Part shown: positions 23,224 to 37,739 of the stretch, in pieces | Numbering within the stretch: the first letter of the stretch is position 1 | Layout of the letters: every line of letters begins with the position of its first letter | Origin: Spirodela intermedia | Lineage: Eukaryota > Streptophyta > Magnoliopsida > Alismatales > Araceae | NCBI GenBank assembly: GCA_902729315.2 | Contig: LR746267.1 | Location: 4,713,386 to 4,777,385, forward strand | Length of the DNA stretch: 64,000 bases | Direction: 5' to 3' | The notes under the pieces: generated by a model | What the model saw: the letters and a program-made list of their open reading frames with translations, nothing else | What the model was told of the DNA's origin: nothing | The model's database searches: none | Translations under genes and position numbers: made by a program

Positions 23224-24141
23224 GGCGTTCAGTGGACGGCGAAAATGGCGGACGTTATGCGGCCGGGAAAACTCTGGCCTTTCCCCTTTCTCCGGGGTGA
23301 CCTTCGCTCATTCCTCCGCGCCGACCTCGCTCTTTCCCATCTCTCCTTCTCCAGAACGGAAAAGAGGAAAAGGAAGACTCATCATCTGGACCATGCCCGC
23401 CGCGGCAGCTTCGCTCACATCCAGCCAGAGACGCGCCCTATAAGCCCCTTGAAGGTCCCACATTCTCCGCGGCAGCTGCTCCGCCGCTCCTCCCGAGGAT
23501 GGTTTACGGGGCCCGGCGCTGACCACGGGGGAAGGAAAAAAGCTGCTGACCGGAGAAAGAAAACGCTCCCCAGTTCATATTACTTGCTTCGAGCAAGGTC
23601 CCCCCCTCTCCGTCTCTCTCTCTTTCTCTCTCTACTCACCCAATTCAGGGTTTGCTGTAAGAAAACACAGGGATGCTTCATGGATTCATGCCGGGGACTT
23701 TGGCCTAGGATGGATTTCAGGCCCGTATGCCAGACATACGAGGAGCGGAGATTTCTACGCGTTGACCAAACAGAGGGAGAGGCAAAATCCGGCAAGTGGG
23801 AGGAGCGGATGAAGATTATCCGGGCGCGACGACCGGTCTTCGAGCGCCCCCCGCCCCCCCTCCCTCTTTCGTGCTCGAGAGGGAAGAGGAGGAAGAGGAG
23901 GGAGGGGGAGAGAGTTCTGGTTGTTGTAGAAGAGAGCGCTGTTATTTTTTCTCCAGCCTACTTACACTTACTGCTTGGTATGGGGGGGAAGTAACCGAAA
24001 AAATAAGAAAAAGAAATAAAGAAAAAGAAAAATCTGACTAGCGGCGGCCGGGGGTTGAGATCTGACGTGGACCTTGGCCACCGCCTCCCCACGGTTAATG
24101 GATCTCCAGAACTCTCCTGACTCAATCACTCTCCAACACGT

Positions 24142-24145
<4 letters not shown>

Positions 24146-24176
<31 letters not shown>
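24146..24176. repeat. (CT)n microsatellite upstream of CHR28-type gene
   Basis: An uninterrupted CT array lies about 470 bases before the first possible ATG. A second array follows at 24271-24296. Confidence 0.95.
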
Positions 24177-24178
<2 letters not shown>

Positions 24179-24766
24179 GTGTCTTGATTCCGTCTAGTCA
24201 GTTGCACACGCTTTGGAACGTGCGTGGAACGCTACCATCAGCCTTCCCTACGAACCAACGGAACGCGTCCCTCTCTTTCTCTCTCTCTCTCTCTCTGCGC
24301 GCGCCTGGTTGTTCGTTGATCGCGGGTGTCGGCGGACTCTCACAGGCCGGAGATCCTCTCGCTCAGCGCTGCCATCGTCTCCCTCGCCGCCGGCCCCCTT
24401 TCTTCTCCCTGCCCCTGCTAGCCGCCGGCGGCTCGCAGCTGCTGCCGCCGCCGCCGCATCCCTGATTCCCCGCCGTGTACGCGGACGGGGCCTCCAAAAT
24501 TCCCGCGCGGGGCGCGGTCGTCACTTCGAAGGGAGAGTCCAGGCACCGAATATAGGCGCCTGATCCCCGGCCATAGGAAGAGGTGGTACGGGATGAGATG
24601 CCCTAGTTCTGGAGGCTGTTGATTCATTAAGATACGGCGAATGCTGCGTGAGGGTACACCCGAAGTCGTCCGCAGTAGCGTCGGCGTCGGCGTCAGCAAC
24701 GGTGATGGCGCCCATGCCTCGTCTCCTCTAGCCGAAGAAGCCTGGCCCTCGCCTGCGAGTTGCTAC

Positions 24767-27700
24767 ATGGGGGACGGTGACGGCGGCGACGACAACCTCT
24801 CCATAGAATTGAACTCCCTGTTCGCTATGCTCGACGGGCATCCGGATTCCACTGTAAGCCCCACGCCTCTCCTTCTCTCTTCCTTCACAAAAAAAAACGA
24901 AATCCAGATAAGGTTGCGCAGTTGACGATTTTTGATTGTGGTGGGATCCGTGTCGACTTGAGTTGGTCTGCCCCATCTAGAATAAGGTTTTGCTTCTTTC
25001 CTAACGTCGATAACCTTGCGATATATCATCATCATCATATTGGAGCACTAGGCTAGAGTTGGGGGTAAAATTCCTGACTTCAACTTTACATGGTATTTGA
25101 GGGATCCACATGTTTATCTACTTACGATTGGTCCCAAGATAATGACTGCACATAAACTTCTCAGAGCATTGTTAGAACGGTGATTTTGAACTTCCAAATT
25201 GTAACTGATTTCATTGTTGAGGTTGCACTATTGGAGATTTGGCTTTGTGGTGATCTGGAGGGCATCTGAGGAAAATGTTATTCACGAAGCTTGATTATCT
25301 GCTTTCTGATCAGTGAATTGGTGTTGGGAATATAATATATGTATAACTAACTTGAGACAGATGCTCAATTATTTAGTCATTTGATATCCTTGAAGAATAC
25401 TGGATTTAAAAATTCCAGATTGTAGGACCAGTATATATTGCTCCATAATATTAATCATACCTCTGAAATTTGTGCATATTTTAATACTTTGGGTGATGTG
25501 AAGTGTCACCTTATTTTTTCATCCCTTATGCTTCTTGTTGATTTAGTGTTGCTCCTTTTTGTCTACCCATTTGAGGAAACAGAGGTAAAATCCAGATTGG
25601 TGTAGAAACTATTTTCTTCATTCTGAGTCCTCCCTGCAGTGCTGTACACATGTTCTGATTGAGATTAATGAATCATTTAGGATCCCTCGTTTTCATTTGT
25701 TAAAAGATTTACAAAGATGTTCGAACCGCATTAATTAAAATCTTGGCTGACAAGGTCGAATATGGTGCTATACGAATTGTCGCAAATATTCACAAAAAGA
25801 TTCAGCCCTCAAGAAGATACATCTTTCACTAGGATGAACTGCCTTTCCACGCTTCATTTTTCTCAGCATTGCAGGTGACACTGGTATTGATAGCCATTAT
25901 TCATCTTTCTTTTGTGGTAAGGATAGGAGGTAATTTGAGAAGTCAATGAAGTTTCAGAAAATTATGGATCATTGTGTTCCCCCTATGGAAGAGAGAAGAA
26001 CTGATTTCTTCCTGAGTTGATTGAAGCTATTATGTTTTCCTTCACCAATTGATTCTTAATCAGATCCAAGATAAACAAGGCATCAGATGACATTCGCCCT
26101 TTTATTTGACCGTAATAAAAATGTAGCACGATAAATGTCCTTAAGTAAAACATATTCAACATCGTCCCACAAGGAGTATCTGATAGAGACTATTTTTTAT
26201 CTCACTATTTTTCTGCTGTCCTCTTCATTATTTCCATGTACTCACCAAAATATTTGAGAATATATTGAGATTCAAGTTATAGGAGACTCAGTGAGCTCTT
26301 CCACTTCCGAAGACTGCTACCTGCTATCAGAAATTATTTCACTGGTATACATGGGATGGGCACATTGAGGCATTTTGTGTTGCTATTTACCAGTATTTCT
26401 CATAAGCTATTCTGGATGATTTTTTTTCCTTACAGCAATTATTCTTAATGATTTATTTCCTTAGATGCAACGTTTGGTTTTCAAACTCTTACAGCAGAAC
26501 TTGAACTTACAGAGAATCCATGAAGATGATTTGCTAGCCGACCCGATTGAGGAAAATCGTCATTTTCGGACGGCGTCACCACCTGAAGATGGTAATTAAT
26601 CTAAGCTTCCTAAACTCTTCCTAATTTCGGCCTGAAGGATAAGTTAGTTGTCAAACATTGATATGCACTGACTTGCTGAATTTTCTTTTCTGATGTTTTT
26701 TCTTTGTGTCTCAGGAGATCTGTTGATGACTCTCCAGCCAGTAGAAGAACTTGAACGCTCAAGAGACACTCTATTAGACGATTCAGATGCATCTAGTTTT
26801 AAGGAAGGATCTGGGTTGGTGTCATTATGTGAGGGTGTGGGAAACCAGAACAACTTTAATCTGTATGACACATCGTCCGAACTTGTGAATCCTTATGATC
26901 CACATCAGATTGATACATCTCGGAATGCAAGTTATACACCCGATTCCTTATGTTTATCAACCTCGGGAAATGAAAATGTTTTGATAAATTATGATGGATG
27001 CTCTGCTGCTCCCTCTCTATCCGGGAGCTCTCAATATCAGAAAATGTGGTCTCAGGTTTCAGGAACACCTGGGATACCTGTACACAAGTCTATTCATGGT
27101 ACACAAATTACAGAACGTGTGAATGATATTCAGTTTGGACTCAGAGAAGGGCAAAAATCGGGACAAGGAAGAGCCAGGTCTCGACTCAAACTTGAAGCAG
27201 AGCCCTGGAAAGATAAATCATTCATCTCGTCCTCGGATTGTTTGCAACAAATCGAAGCAAGAGGTGGCTTTTGCTTTGCATTGACTTTTTTTTTGTATCG
27301 TGTGATGACATGTACTGAGATCTTGCACTCTTTAACTGCAGGTTCTTCTCATTTCATGTCAATCAGGCCTTATGGTTTTGACAGTGCTCACAATGGTGTT
27401 TGCACAAATGATTCATTGAACACAAATACACAAGCTGAGTTATGCCGGACTGCATCATATTCATCCAATGATCGGGGTTTCATTTCAGAAAACATTCTTA
27501 AGAATAACGATGGGGATATAGAATTGACATGGAATTCCTTGAATAATAACGAGTGCTATGGTGGTCTTTCAGCTGAGAGCACCTCCATACCTTTTTTGCC
27601 CGATCAGTTGTCCCAGTCATTTACTTCAGGTGACAGAAAACATATGACTAATTGGAAGGATAAAGCAGAAAGCCAGGAGCACAAACCCCTGGACTATCTT

Positions 27701-30700
27701 GATAATGGAGTTGAGCTATGCCTACCAGGGGAAACATTATACGGCGCTATGCTTGATTCCTATTTTGTGGATTCTGATTCATCTCAGTCAGAAATGTCAT
27801 GCGGTGAGACAAAGAATATTGAGGTTCTTCAGTATTTGCCCATGGAAGATTCTTGGTCATTATCTCTTGGTGAAAATTACTCCAATGGTCATTGCAGACC
27901 TCTTCCTAGTTCATCCAAAAGATCACTACCTGACTCTTACCCATTCATTCAAAATAAGAAAACAAAGGATTATATGGAGAATACAAAAAAGGAAGAACTC
28001 ATGCTCCCCCAATGGCCATGTCATTCTGTGGAGGGTGTTAGACCAGTACTCCCTGTAAATCAATCTGGAAGCATTACAAATCTGGACGAGGATCCTGATG
28101 TATGCATCATTGATGATATTACTAATGTTGGCCTTCCAACAAGCCTGTTAGTGCCAAAAAAGTTTCAACTGGGACCACCACGATATGGCTCTAGTTATGC
28201 TTGTCAATCTCGAGCAAATTCCTCAAAGCTTCAGTCAGATGACGAAAAGTTGGCTTTTCAGATTGCACTGCAGGTCCTTTCCCATTCTCCATGCTAGCTT
28301 TACTTTTTAATATTTGACACATTTCTCTGTTGATGTATATAAATCATCACTTTTATTTAAGTCTGGAAGATTTACACTCTTTTTTTTAAAATTATGGAAT
28401 AATTAGGCATTGAATTTTGGCATATTTGTTCTGTTTACTTTCGTTTGAAGTCTAAATTTTCTTTGGGTGTGTTTGGTAGACATTTGAAAAATGTCTTGTG
28501 TGTGGATCTCTTGGGCGTAATTTTTTGCTTTCCTTAATTTAACTGCATAATATGCTGCATGGTAACTTAAGTGGCTTTTCTGAATTTCTATGTACAATTA
28601 AACCCAACGTCTTCTAGAGCAGTATTCATTTTAAAAAGGCAAATTATGAGCTGTGTTTTAAGAGAGTGCAACATTGTTTTGAGTGAGGGGTAAGGGAGAT
28701 GGGTATTGACTAGTTAAGTCAATTACTTCTAAACCTAGTACAAAGAGAATTGAAAATATGAGCTTGTTGACAGAAGTAGGAGTGATTTGTCTGCACCTTT
28801 CTGATCCAATCCTTAGCCCTTTAAAAATTGTTTCATCTAGGACTGTGAAAAGTTACCTTTCTGGAGACTTGTAGATCGGTATGCAACTCTGCATCTACTG
28901 AGGCGCATCTCTAGTTCAACCTTGGAATCCATCTGGATATATGAAGAGGATGCGTAGCAGTTTACACTAGACATCTGATAAAACGTTTGAGCTTTTCTTG
29001 TAGTTTAAAATTGACAACGTGATTCTTACAACAGACTGGGTAAAACTAGATGGTGCTGCCTCTAGTCCTTTTTATTCTGCAAATATCGTTCATAATTTTC
29101 TAAGTGGGAGCTTTCTGACTTTTTCCCCCCATGAATTTCAATGCCTGCGTCTATTCCATACAATCAATTTGAAGGGCGAAGACCTTTGGTAGTATTCGAA
29201 TATTTTTATCAGTGAACCATAAGACTACTGAAAAAAGGGCTTTTTTGCTTCCTTAGTGTAGACATTTGAGTGCTTACTTTACTGAAAGCCTTTATTTCAT
29301 AAAAAAATTCATTCTTCCTTTCCATTCTCCAAAATATTAAATTTTTTCAGGGATAGTTTTTCTAATTGGACCGTGGATTTGTTAACTGTCCCTAGCTCTG
29401 ATTGCACCAGATCTTTTGGAAGCTGAGAACTCATTACTTGGTTGATGGTGAATGCACTGCAGAACTAGTGGTAAAGGAAGTTTTGGATGAGGAAAGGCCA
29501 CCTTTTAGAGTTTTCTCTAAAGGGAGCAAAGAATGGACTTGGGAATAACTGTTTTACCCCCTCCCGTTTGACATTCCTAGTTTGGTTGTCCCTTTGACAT
29601 CTTATAATGGATTAAAATACTGTTTTTGTTGGACATTTAGTTTAGTTATGCTCTGGGAACTGTATTCACCTTTTTGCTATCCCTTCAATATTTTTCTTTT
29701 CTCTCCATATAAACCAAACCAGTAGGCTCTTGAAAATGTGCCGTTGGCTGGGAAAGAGTAAATTAAGGAGACTGCGGAGTTTGATGAGTGGGAATATCAG
29801 AAAATATCTCATATGATGAGTTGAAAGGATATTGGCAAGGGTAGCAATTTTGTGTTATAATTTCTGCCAGTGACTTGTTTGAATGTCCAGGACAAGTGGC
29901 AGGAACAGTAATCAGAGTACCACTTAAGATGTATAATCATCATTGTTGCAAAGGTCCTAAAGAAAGATAACGACGAAAATACAGGACACAAAATATGAAT
30001 TGGTAATATATGATAAGATGGAACAGTGGAATAGGATTCCTTTATTGACCCGTTTTGGTTAGGACCCTGTGGTAAGGACAGATCACGTGATAATATATAT
30101 AATTTTGTTTGTTTAGAGACGGGCAATAGATTGACAATCCTACTGTTCCATTAATTGGCATAAATTTTCACGTCATTGTGAGAAACATCCTCAGAGCCTT
30201 GTTGAAAGAGTTTCATCAATTGTTGGATCAGATAAGAATGTCTACTTGATAACATACATTGTTAAAAGGTTGTGGGCAGAAATAGCCCTAGTTTTACTCA
30301 AGTCATTGGCTGTGTTTTTCAGGTATGTATATAAGCATTCTCAGATTTTTATTTTTATTTTTTTAAAATAATGGAATGTTTCGCGGCTTCATATTAAATG
30401 GTTCATAACCAGATCTTGTTAGATCCATCTACGTTTTGGAGGTTCACATAGAGAAGCAGGTGCTGCTGAGGTTCCCAGCTTTTCCGTTCAGTCTCCTCTT
30501 CAAACTAACCCTAGCGTCCAGCAGGATGTAGAAGACAAGTATCTCTTTGAGAACCAGTGTTACATCAGCTTTTGTTAAATTCCATTCCAACTCCGAGTTA
30601 CTAAGCTATATCTAAGAGTTGGTTTGAATCAATAAATTTCTCTTACTATGTAAAATTTGATCTAAACCTGCATAATCTTGAAGCTATATTTTGGAAATTC

Positions 30701-33700
30701 GGTTTTATTTAATGCCAGGATCTGGCTCAGCCAAAATTGGAAGCTAGCCCACCTGAAGGAGTTTTGACTGTTCCTTTATTGAGACACCAGGTACTTTCTT
30801 TCAATTTTCATGTTCTTGCATTTGCTATGCCAATGTAATCATCGGAAATCAGTCTTACCGAAATTTCTTGGCAGCGCATAGCTTTATCCTGGATGGTCCA
30901 AAAGGAGACAGTTAACCTTCAGTGCTCTGGAGGGATCCTTGCAGATGATCAGGTTGATTTTACAATGTCAAAACAATACTAGCTTGGCTAATGCATCAGT
31001 TTCAGGACCCTCACCTGAATATTTGCTGTCGTTGTTGTAGGGATTGGGTAAAACTGTTTCGACTATTGCACTTATTCTAATGGAAAGATCTCCACCATCC
31101 AAATCTTGTACTACTCCAGCCAACGGTGAAGTTGAAGCTTTGAATTTAGATGAAGACGATGAGTTTGCGAACCCTATTGCTCTGAAACAGGAGAATCAAG
31201 GTACTCCAACACGTGGAATGCAGATCAAAAGTGAGAGTTCTTCTTTGCTCCAGAAAGGCCGACCAGCTGCTGGAACACTAGTTGTCTGCCCGACCAGTGT
31301 TCTTCGTCAATGGGCTGATGAACTGAAACAGAAAGTTACTAGCAAAGCGAACCTTTCCGTTCTCGTATATCATGGAAGCAATAGAACAAGGGATCCCGAT
31401 GAACTCATTAAATATGATGTTGTGCTTACTACATATTCTATTGTGAGCATGGAGGTTCCAATGCGGTCAATTGCTAATAAAGGCGATGGGGACAAAGGAG
31501 GGGCAGATGCAAGGGGCTTTTCCATGGAACCGACTCCTGGTAGAAAAAAGAAATGTTCTTCAAGTAATCTAAAGGATTTAAAGACAGATGATGGCAGACT
31601 CCACTCTGCTGCTCGCCCTCTGGCTAAAGTGGGATGGTTTAGGGTAATATTGGACGAAGCCCAGACTATTAAGAATCACAGGACTCAAGTTGCTCGGGCA
31701 TGTTGGGGTCTTCGAGCCAAAAGAAGGTGGTGCTTGTCTGGCACACCAATTCAGAATGCTATAGATGATCTTTACAGCTACTTCAGATTCCTCAGATATG
31801 AACCATTTGCTGTTTACAACTCATTTTGCTCCAAAATAAAGGTACCAATCAACAGGGATCCTAATGTTGGATACAGAAAGCTTCAGGCAGTTCTGAAAAC
31901 AATAATGCTTCGTCGTACAAAAGGTGAAAAGCAAAGCTTGATATATGATTCCTATCGATCAAACTCCAACTCCAAACTTTTCAAAAATGACTAAATTTTC
32001 GACTTATAAAATGTTTATGAGGTTTTTCATGCTTAAGCTGGCTACACACTGTTACCCTTTATGCCACTTTTCGCTCAATTCTTTTTTCTGGAAGTCTGCT
32101 TATTCACTTCAAGGAAAGAGAACTATAAAAAAAATGAGGTGAAAAAGACCCTCTGCATGCTCCCCTTTTGAAAAAACAATGGTCTTGTGGATAAGTAGGG
32201 AATTCTATTTGCAACATAAATGTACTTAGGTGGTTCTTGAATAACATAAGTGACTTTGTAATTGAAGTATCTTTTCCAATAATCCTTTCTTCTGCAACCA
32301 GGTGAAGAATTATCTTCCATTATCTCAATCTCAGTTTATAATTTACTTTGGAACTGATGACTACACCAAACAATTATTGCCTCATTGTTTTTGGCATTAT
32401 ATTGCAACACAGAGTATTATTGGATTACGAGCTGTAATTCATGTAATCAACTATGGTACAGAAGCCATTTTATGTTTTAAATTCAGGAAGTTTAACAAGA
32501 CGTCTTTTTTTCCGAGCTTTCTGATGATCCACGAGGGTGAATTTTTTTCTTTTCCGAGCTTGCGCCAAGAAGTTTTTTCGGGGGTTTAATGTGCTGGTGT
32601 CATGGTTGTTACAGGAACACTCATTGATGGCAAACCAATAATTAACTTGCCTCCGAGAACAATAAACCTGAAGAAGGTTGATTTCTCGAAAGAAGAACGA
32701 GATTTCTATTCCAGATTGGAAGCCGAATCACGTGAGAAATTTCAGGTATGGAGTTGTAGCATCTAGATTGATTTAAATTATGATCACTTCATATAAAATC
32801 TTGTGAAATGCTTAATGATTTTGAGCGATAGAGGTGTTTGCCTTACTGTACACATTTTGCCTTTTTTCTGCTCAATGCCACTCGTTGTGATGCTTGCTTC
32901 TTCTGTGGTTCTTTCCTCGATTTTCTTCTGCTTCATGAAGATAGTGTTATCCACTATTTCTCTTTTATCTTTGGATGGGTTTTTCTAGAAAGGTTTGTTG
33001 AAGTGTACCCTGGCTGACCGTGCTAATGAGCCCATTGAAAAATTTGAGACCCCCCTTACCTCCAAGTTACCCACTTTGACTGTGTACTTGGTACTATGAC
33101 TTATCAAATTAGTTGATACATCTCGGACTGGAATTGAGTTTACTCTATCTGGCTTCTTGGAGATTGATCTTATCTCCCTCATGAGTGAGTAAAAGAATAG
33201 GATAGGCCTCCCATGACATTTCCTCTTGCAGTTCGCAGAGAAATGAAGGGGATGGACAGGAAAAAACAATAAAAGACAACGTGGTGGAAGAAAATCGTAT
33301 CTCACTACCTTCCAATCTCTGATGTCATTCTCTTCTATTGCTTTCCATTGCTAGACGCATAAGGTGGCTGGCTGTCACTGCCACCTACCGTAGCCAGGGG
33401 GAGGGTTACTGGCACTAGGTGATAAAAATGGGTTCGTAATCTACGAGGGACAACAATCTTAATAGATTGTTATTATATTACTTCCATTCAAATCAGCTTT
33501 CAATTGTTTAATAGTCTATTTCTTTTAGATAGCTCCTGCTGCTAGTTGAAAGGTTTTCAATAGGAATCTAGTGTTTTAAAAATGGTTACATACGAACATA
33601 TGAATTGAAGCTGGTCCGGTTGACAAACAATGGTAAAACTGGGTTTTCTATCTTTTTGAGTTTTGATGCAAGATCAAGTGGGCCAATCTTGTTTGGTACT

Positions 33701-36700
33701 TGTGGAGCATTGGCATATATAAGTGTAGGCTGTTTGGAAAATGTGGCCAAATGTTTGAATTCTTCATTAGATCTTAATTGTCAATTGGTAAAGTTCACCC
33801 TGGTGTAAAATTTACGAACATCTTACTTGTTGAAAGATGTATATATATTGCAACATTTGCAACATCTACCTGACGTTCACACTTCGGATAATCAACCAAC
33901 ATCAACCAACACCTTAAGTACTTCACCGACTCTTGAACTTAGGGCGGCTGGGCATGAGTTTAACGTGACATTGCATTCCAGATTCCTTTTCATTCTAACT
34001 GGCCCTTCTGTTTCCCTGCCACCAAGTTTCCCACTTGGCATAACTACCTTTAGATTATCGCCACCTACAATTACATTATAGCTACATGAAGCCACGTTCG
34101 GGATGGACTGGGATCAAAAGTGCGGACTCCATATCCAAGGCTGCCTAATGATCATCTTGTCAGTTCCTACGCTTCTACTGGGAAAATGAAAATGTAGAGA
34201 AGGCAATCATGATTACCACTCGGCTGCATCTATTTATATTTTCTATTTCATAAAGAGTTGAGTCTTCCAAGAATCCAATTTTCTCCTCCTTAATTATGGT
34301 TTCTAATGTCGTTATATATTTAACGATTCATGGCAATTTTACTTGTACATAAATTATTTTTGTCTATTCACAAGTTTTTTTGGCTCTATCTCAGGGTTAT
34401 GCTGATGCTGGGACTGTCAAACAAAATTATGTGAATATTTTGCTGATGCTCTTACGACTTCGGCAGGCTTGTGATCACCCACGTTTAGTTAAAGGATATG
34501 ATTCTTCTTCCATTTGGAGGTCCTCTATTGAGACGGCGAAGAAAATTCCCAGAGATAAACAAATGGAGCTTCTGAATTGTTTGGAGAGCTGTCTGGCTCT
34601 CTGCGCTCTCTGTAATGTATGTTCTTATGCCCCTCAGTCCGGTAAACAGTATTTTTTTCCTCTGTTCGTACTGTATTTTGTTGAATTTACAGTTCCTTTC
34701 ATGCAGAACTATTTGAAGTTTTATTATAAATTGGATTTAGTCTTCTCATAGGATATTTCTTCTCTATTCGTGAGGTTGTAGACTTATCGTACAATTTTTA
34801 ATAGAATGAGAAGACTTAGTCTCAGCTACATGTTTACGATGTTATTTGGTATGGGGCTGGAACATTAGGATCACTAGAATTTCTTGCTTTGTTTTTTTTT
34901 CCCAAATTTGATGATTCTGTTTCTAAAATATGTCTTGGGACAATTTGAGAGCAGAAATCTTGGGCGACATGAAAGAAAGTCAATTAAATTATATGTCATT
35001 GTTGTATTAGATCTTGAGTGAAAATAGGATTCGCTTAAGCGACATTTCTTGCTGCGGAAGTAGTAAGGTATTAGTCCTCTGCCATGCTGATGTAGGTTAC
35101 CTTAACAACTATCTAAGCAACCACACACTATATGGAGCTTAAAATGCTTGTTTTCTCTTCAGGCCATGATGTGCAGGCATTTTGGCTTTCACGTCTCGAT
35201 GCATTTTATGTCTGTCGTAAATTAATCCGTTTTTCCAAACTTGTGTAAATGATAATGGTCATAATTATAGAGAAATTAAACTCAGGTTGAATCAAGGGGT
35301 ATGGTCATTCACCGTCTTCAATCCATCTCCTTTGAGTTAAGAGTATCAAACAGTTATTTATACAATTTTTCCACTTTATTACATCTAGTCAGCATGTTAC
35401 TTTAAATGTGATGTCACGTTTATAAAGAGTGAGGTGTAACATTCTGATTCAATGCTGTTAAAATTTTGAAAAGATATGCCTTAAATAACATGATGCCAGC
35501 AACATTATAACATTACATAATATGCAAATTGATCTTATGGTACCGTTCTTTACCCATATGACATTATCCTTGTAGGATCCACCTGAGGACGCTGTTGTTA
35601 CCATCTGTGGTCATGTTTTCTGTAACCAGTGCATATCAGAACACCTTACTGGCGATGAGGACCATTGTCCTTCAGCTAAATGCAAAGTTAAACTTACTGG
35701 GGCTTCTGTGTTTTCGAAAGCTACACTGAAGAGTTGTCTGTCTGGCCTCTCGGGAGATGATTGCCCCCAATCAGCTGAGATGACTGAGCCACCTGGGGCC
35801 CACATACCCTCTGATTCCTCCAAGATCAAAGCCGCTGTTGAAATTCTTCAATCACTGCCCACATACTATGTCTCTACCTCTGGGAACGTTTGCTGCCCGC
35901 CTGATGAAAAATTTACTGATTCCACTGAATATGCATGTGGAACAGGTTCCTCAAGGCTCTCAAATGATGAAAATGATAAAATAAGTCCTGAAATGTCTAA
36001 CTTTTCGAAGGCTTTGGTGTCAGAAAAAGCTATCGTCTTTTCCCAGTGGACCAGAATGTTGGACTTGCTAGAAGCCAGATTGAAAAGTTCATCGATACAG
36101 TACAGGAGGCTAGATGGAACAATGTCGGTTGCAGCCAGGGATAAAGCAGTGAAAGATTTTAATACTCTTCCTGAGGTTTTTTTGATGATATTTCTCTCAA
36201 ATATATTTTTTTCTCTGTATGTATAGAAAAAGCCTTTTTCTTTGTTCCTAACTGTCTTTTCATTTTTGCTGACATAGGTTACAGTCATGATAATGTCTTT
36301 GAAAGCTGCTAGTCTTGGATTGAACATGGTAGCTGCCTGCCATGTTCTCCTCCTGGACCTTTGGTGGAATCCTACAACCGAGGATCAAGCAATAGACAGA
36401 GCACATCGAATCGGTCAGACTCGTCCGGTTACCGTTTCAAGACTGACAGTAGAAAACACTGTTGAGGATCGCATATTAGCCCTTCAGGTACATCTTTTAT
36501 TGCATCTGAAGTTGTCTTTTGGCATTTTAAGAAGTTAAACATTTTAAGAAGTTAAACATTTTAAGATCCATATTTCCTTCTTGAGGTTGTCTTTTGGTCT
36601 TTTGGTTTCACATGGTGTGTGGAAATCGATTATCAAACCTGGTTGTTTGGATTTACATTTATTTTGTTCCGAAGGATGTAAGAGATCTCATTTCAGAACG

Positions 36701-37739
36701 AGGATGCTTTACTTGTTGCTCCGAGCTCTAGGAATTGGCAATAAGTATGTCCTTGTCAACAAGTTTCCTGATTTATGGTATTCCTTGCTGGTTCTTATTT
36801 CACCTCTTCACCACGTACTTTGCTTTTCATTGTTGGATTGTAGGGTTCCGACTTTATTCAGTGTTTCTTGTTTCCAAATTTAATTTAATTGTAGGGCAAT
36901 GACTTTGTTTTTGGATGGGAACTTTTCCCTGGATGGCATAGATTGTTCCTTTTTAAGGAGAGATGATTTACTGTCCCATTTTGTGTGGGTAGAAATTTGA
37001 TCTTTGGTTATAAAATCATTTATGACTGAACCAGTAGGATCATAACTCTGGTGCAGCGAGTTGGAGACTACCTTGAATACTGTTGCTTCTTTTTCCCTCG
37101 ATGAGTCTCTCTCTCTCCCTCTCTCTCTCTCTCGCTTGTATCTTTTCCGTTTTTTGTCGGTATTAAATGCTTCAGATGTTGTGGACCGTGGATACCTCAG
37201 TGGGCTATACTCTGCCTGTCGAACTGCAGGAAACGTCTTGGTAGGAATGGGTTCAGTAGACTGGGCGGGAGGGGGGGGATGGCTAGTAACGAGGAGGCAA
37301 GTTAACTCATTATGTGACCGAGGGAAGTGGCATGGAGATCCTGGTGTCATCCGAGGTGATCGGAATGCTTCCATGGTGCTGAGTAAAATCTGGTGCGGTG
37401 TGGTTTCTTTCCTTGTTGCATTATCCCCGGAAAATCATTACCACGAGCCAGAGATTTACCATTTGCACCATCTGGTAAACATCAGGGCCCAACAGTCCCC
37501 CATTGGAATACTATATATACCACTGTTTTATATCAGGGTTTTGTTTTTGTCACCTGGAATACCCTATAGACTGTATCTGCAACGAAGGCGTTTTGTCTCA
37601 TGTGAACCATGTCTGATCTTCTTCTTCCATGCAGGAGAAAAAGAGAGAAATGGTGGCTTCTGCCTTTGGAGAGGATGGGTCGGGTAGCCATCAGTCGCGC
37701 CTTACCCTGGAGGACCTAAGATACTTATTTAGGGTCTGA
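24767..37739 (+). CDS. CHR28: SWI2/SNF2-RING chromatin ATPase, helicase-like transcription factor CHR28/FRG type
   Basis: Twelve exons are read: 24767-24853, 26465-26591, 26715-27263, 27342-28273, 30719-30790, 30875-30952, 31041-31923, 32615-32745, 34395-34616, 35576-36175, 36278-36487 and 37635-37739. They join in frame to 1,331 residues. An in-frame ATG at 24641 would add 42 residues. After a Ser/Asp-rich N-terminal half comes the ATPase core: [18 protein letters not shown], motif I ADDQGLGKT, a loop, [13 protein letters not shown], motif II DEAQ, motif [12 protein letters not shown], and MLRRTKG. A C3HC4 RING follows (CALCN...[10 protein letters not shown]...CPSAKC), placed between the helicase lobes. 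Lobe 2 ends with [21 protein letters not shown] and [14 protein letters not shown]. This is the Rad5/RAD16-like SNF2 branch. In Arabidopsis, FRG proteins support RNA-directed DNA methylation and silencing. That role here is inferred. Confidence 0.93.
36523..36568. repeat. Short tandem repeat in the last intron of the CHR28-type gene
   Basis: The 17-base unit CATTTTAAGAAGTTAAA occurs twice in tandem and starts a third time. It lies just past the exon donor at 36488. Confidence 0.9.

Larger units (their letters stand above)
22265..24640. other. GC-rich intergenic stretch before the CHR28-type gene
   Basis: Apart from the small minus-strand frame listed separately, no gene is seen. It holds CT arrays at 22588-22621, about 23606-23634, 24146-24176 and 24271-24296, and purine-rich GGA/GAG runs near 22850-22945 and 23880-23910. 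The last 500 bases are likely promoter and leader of the plus-strand ATPase gene. Confidence 0.5.
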
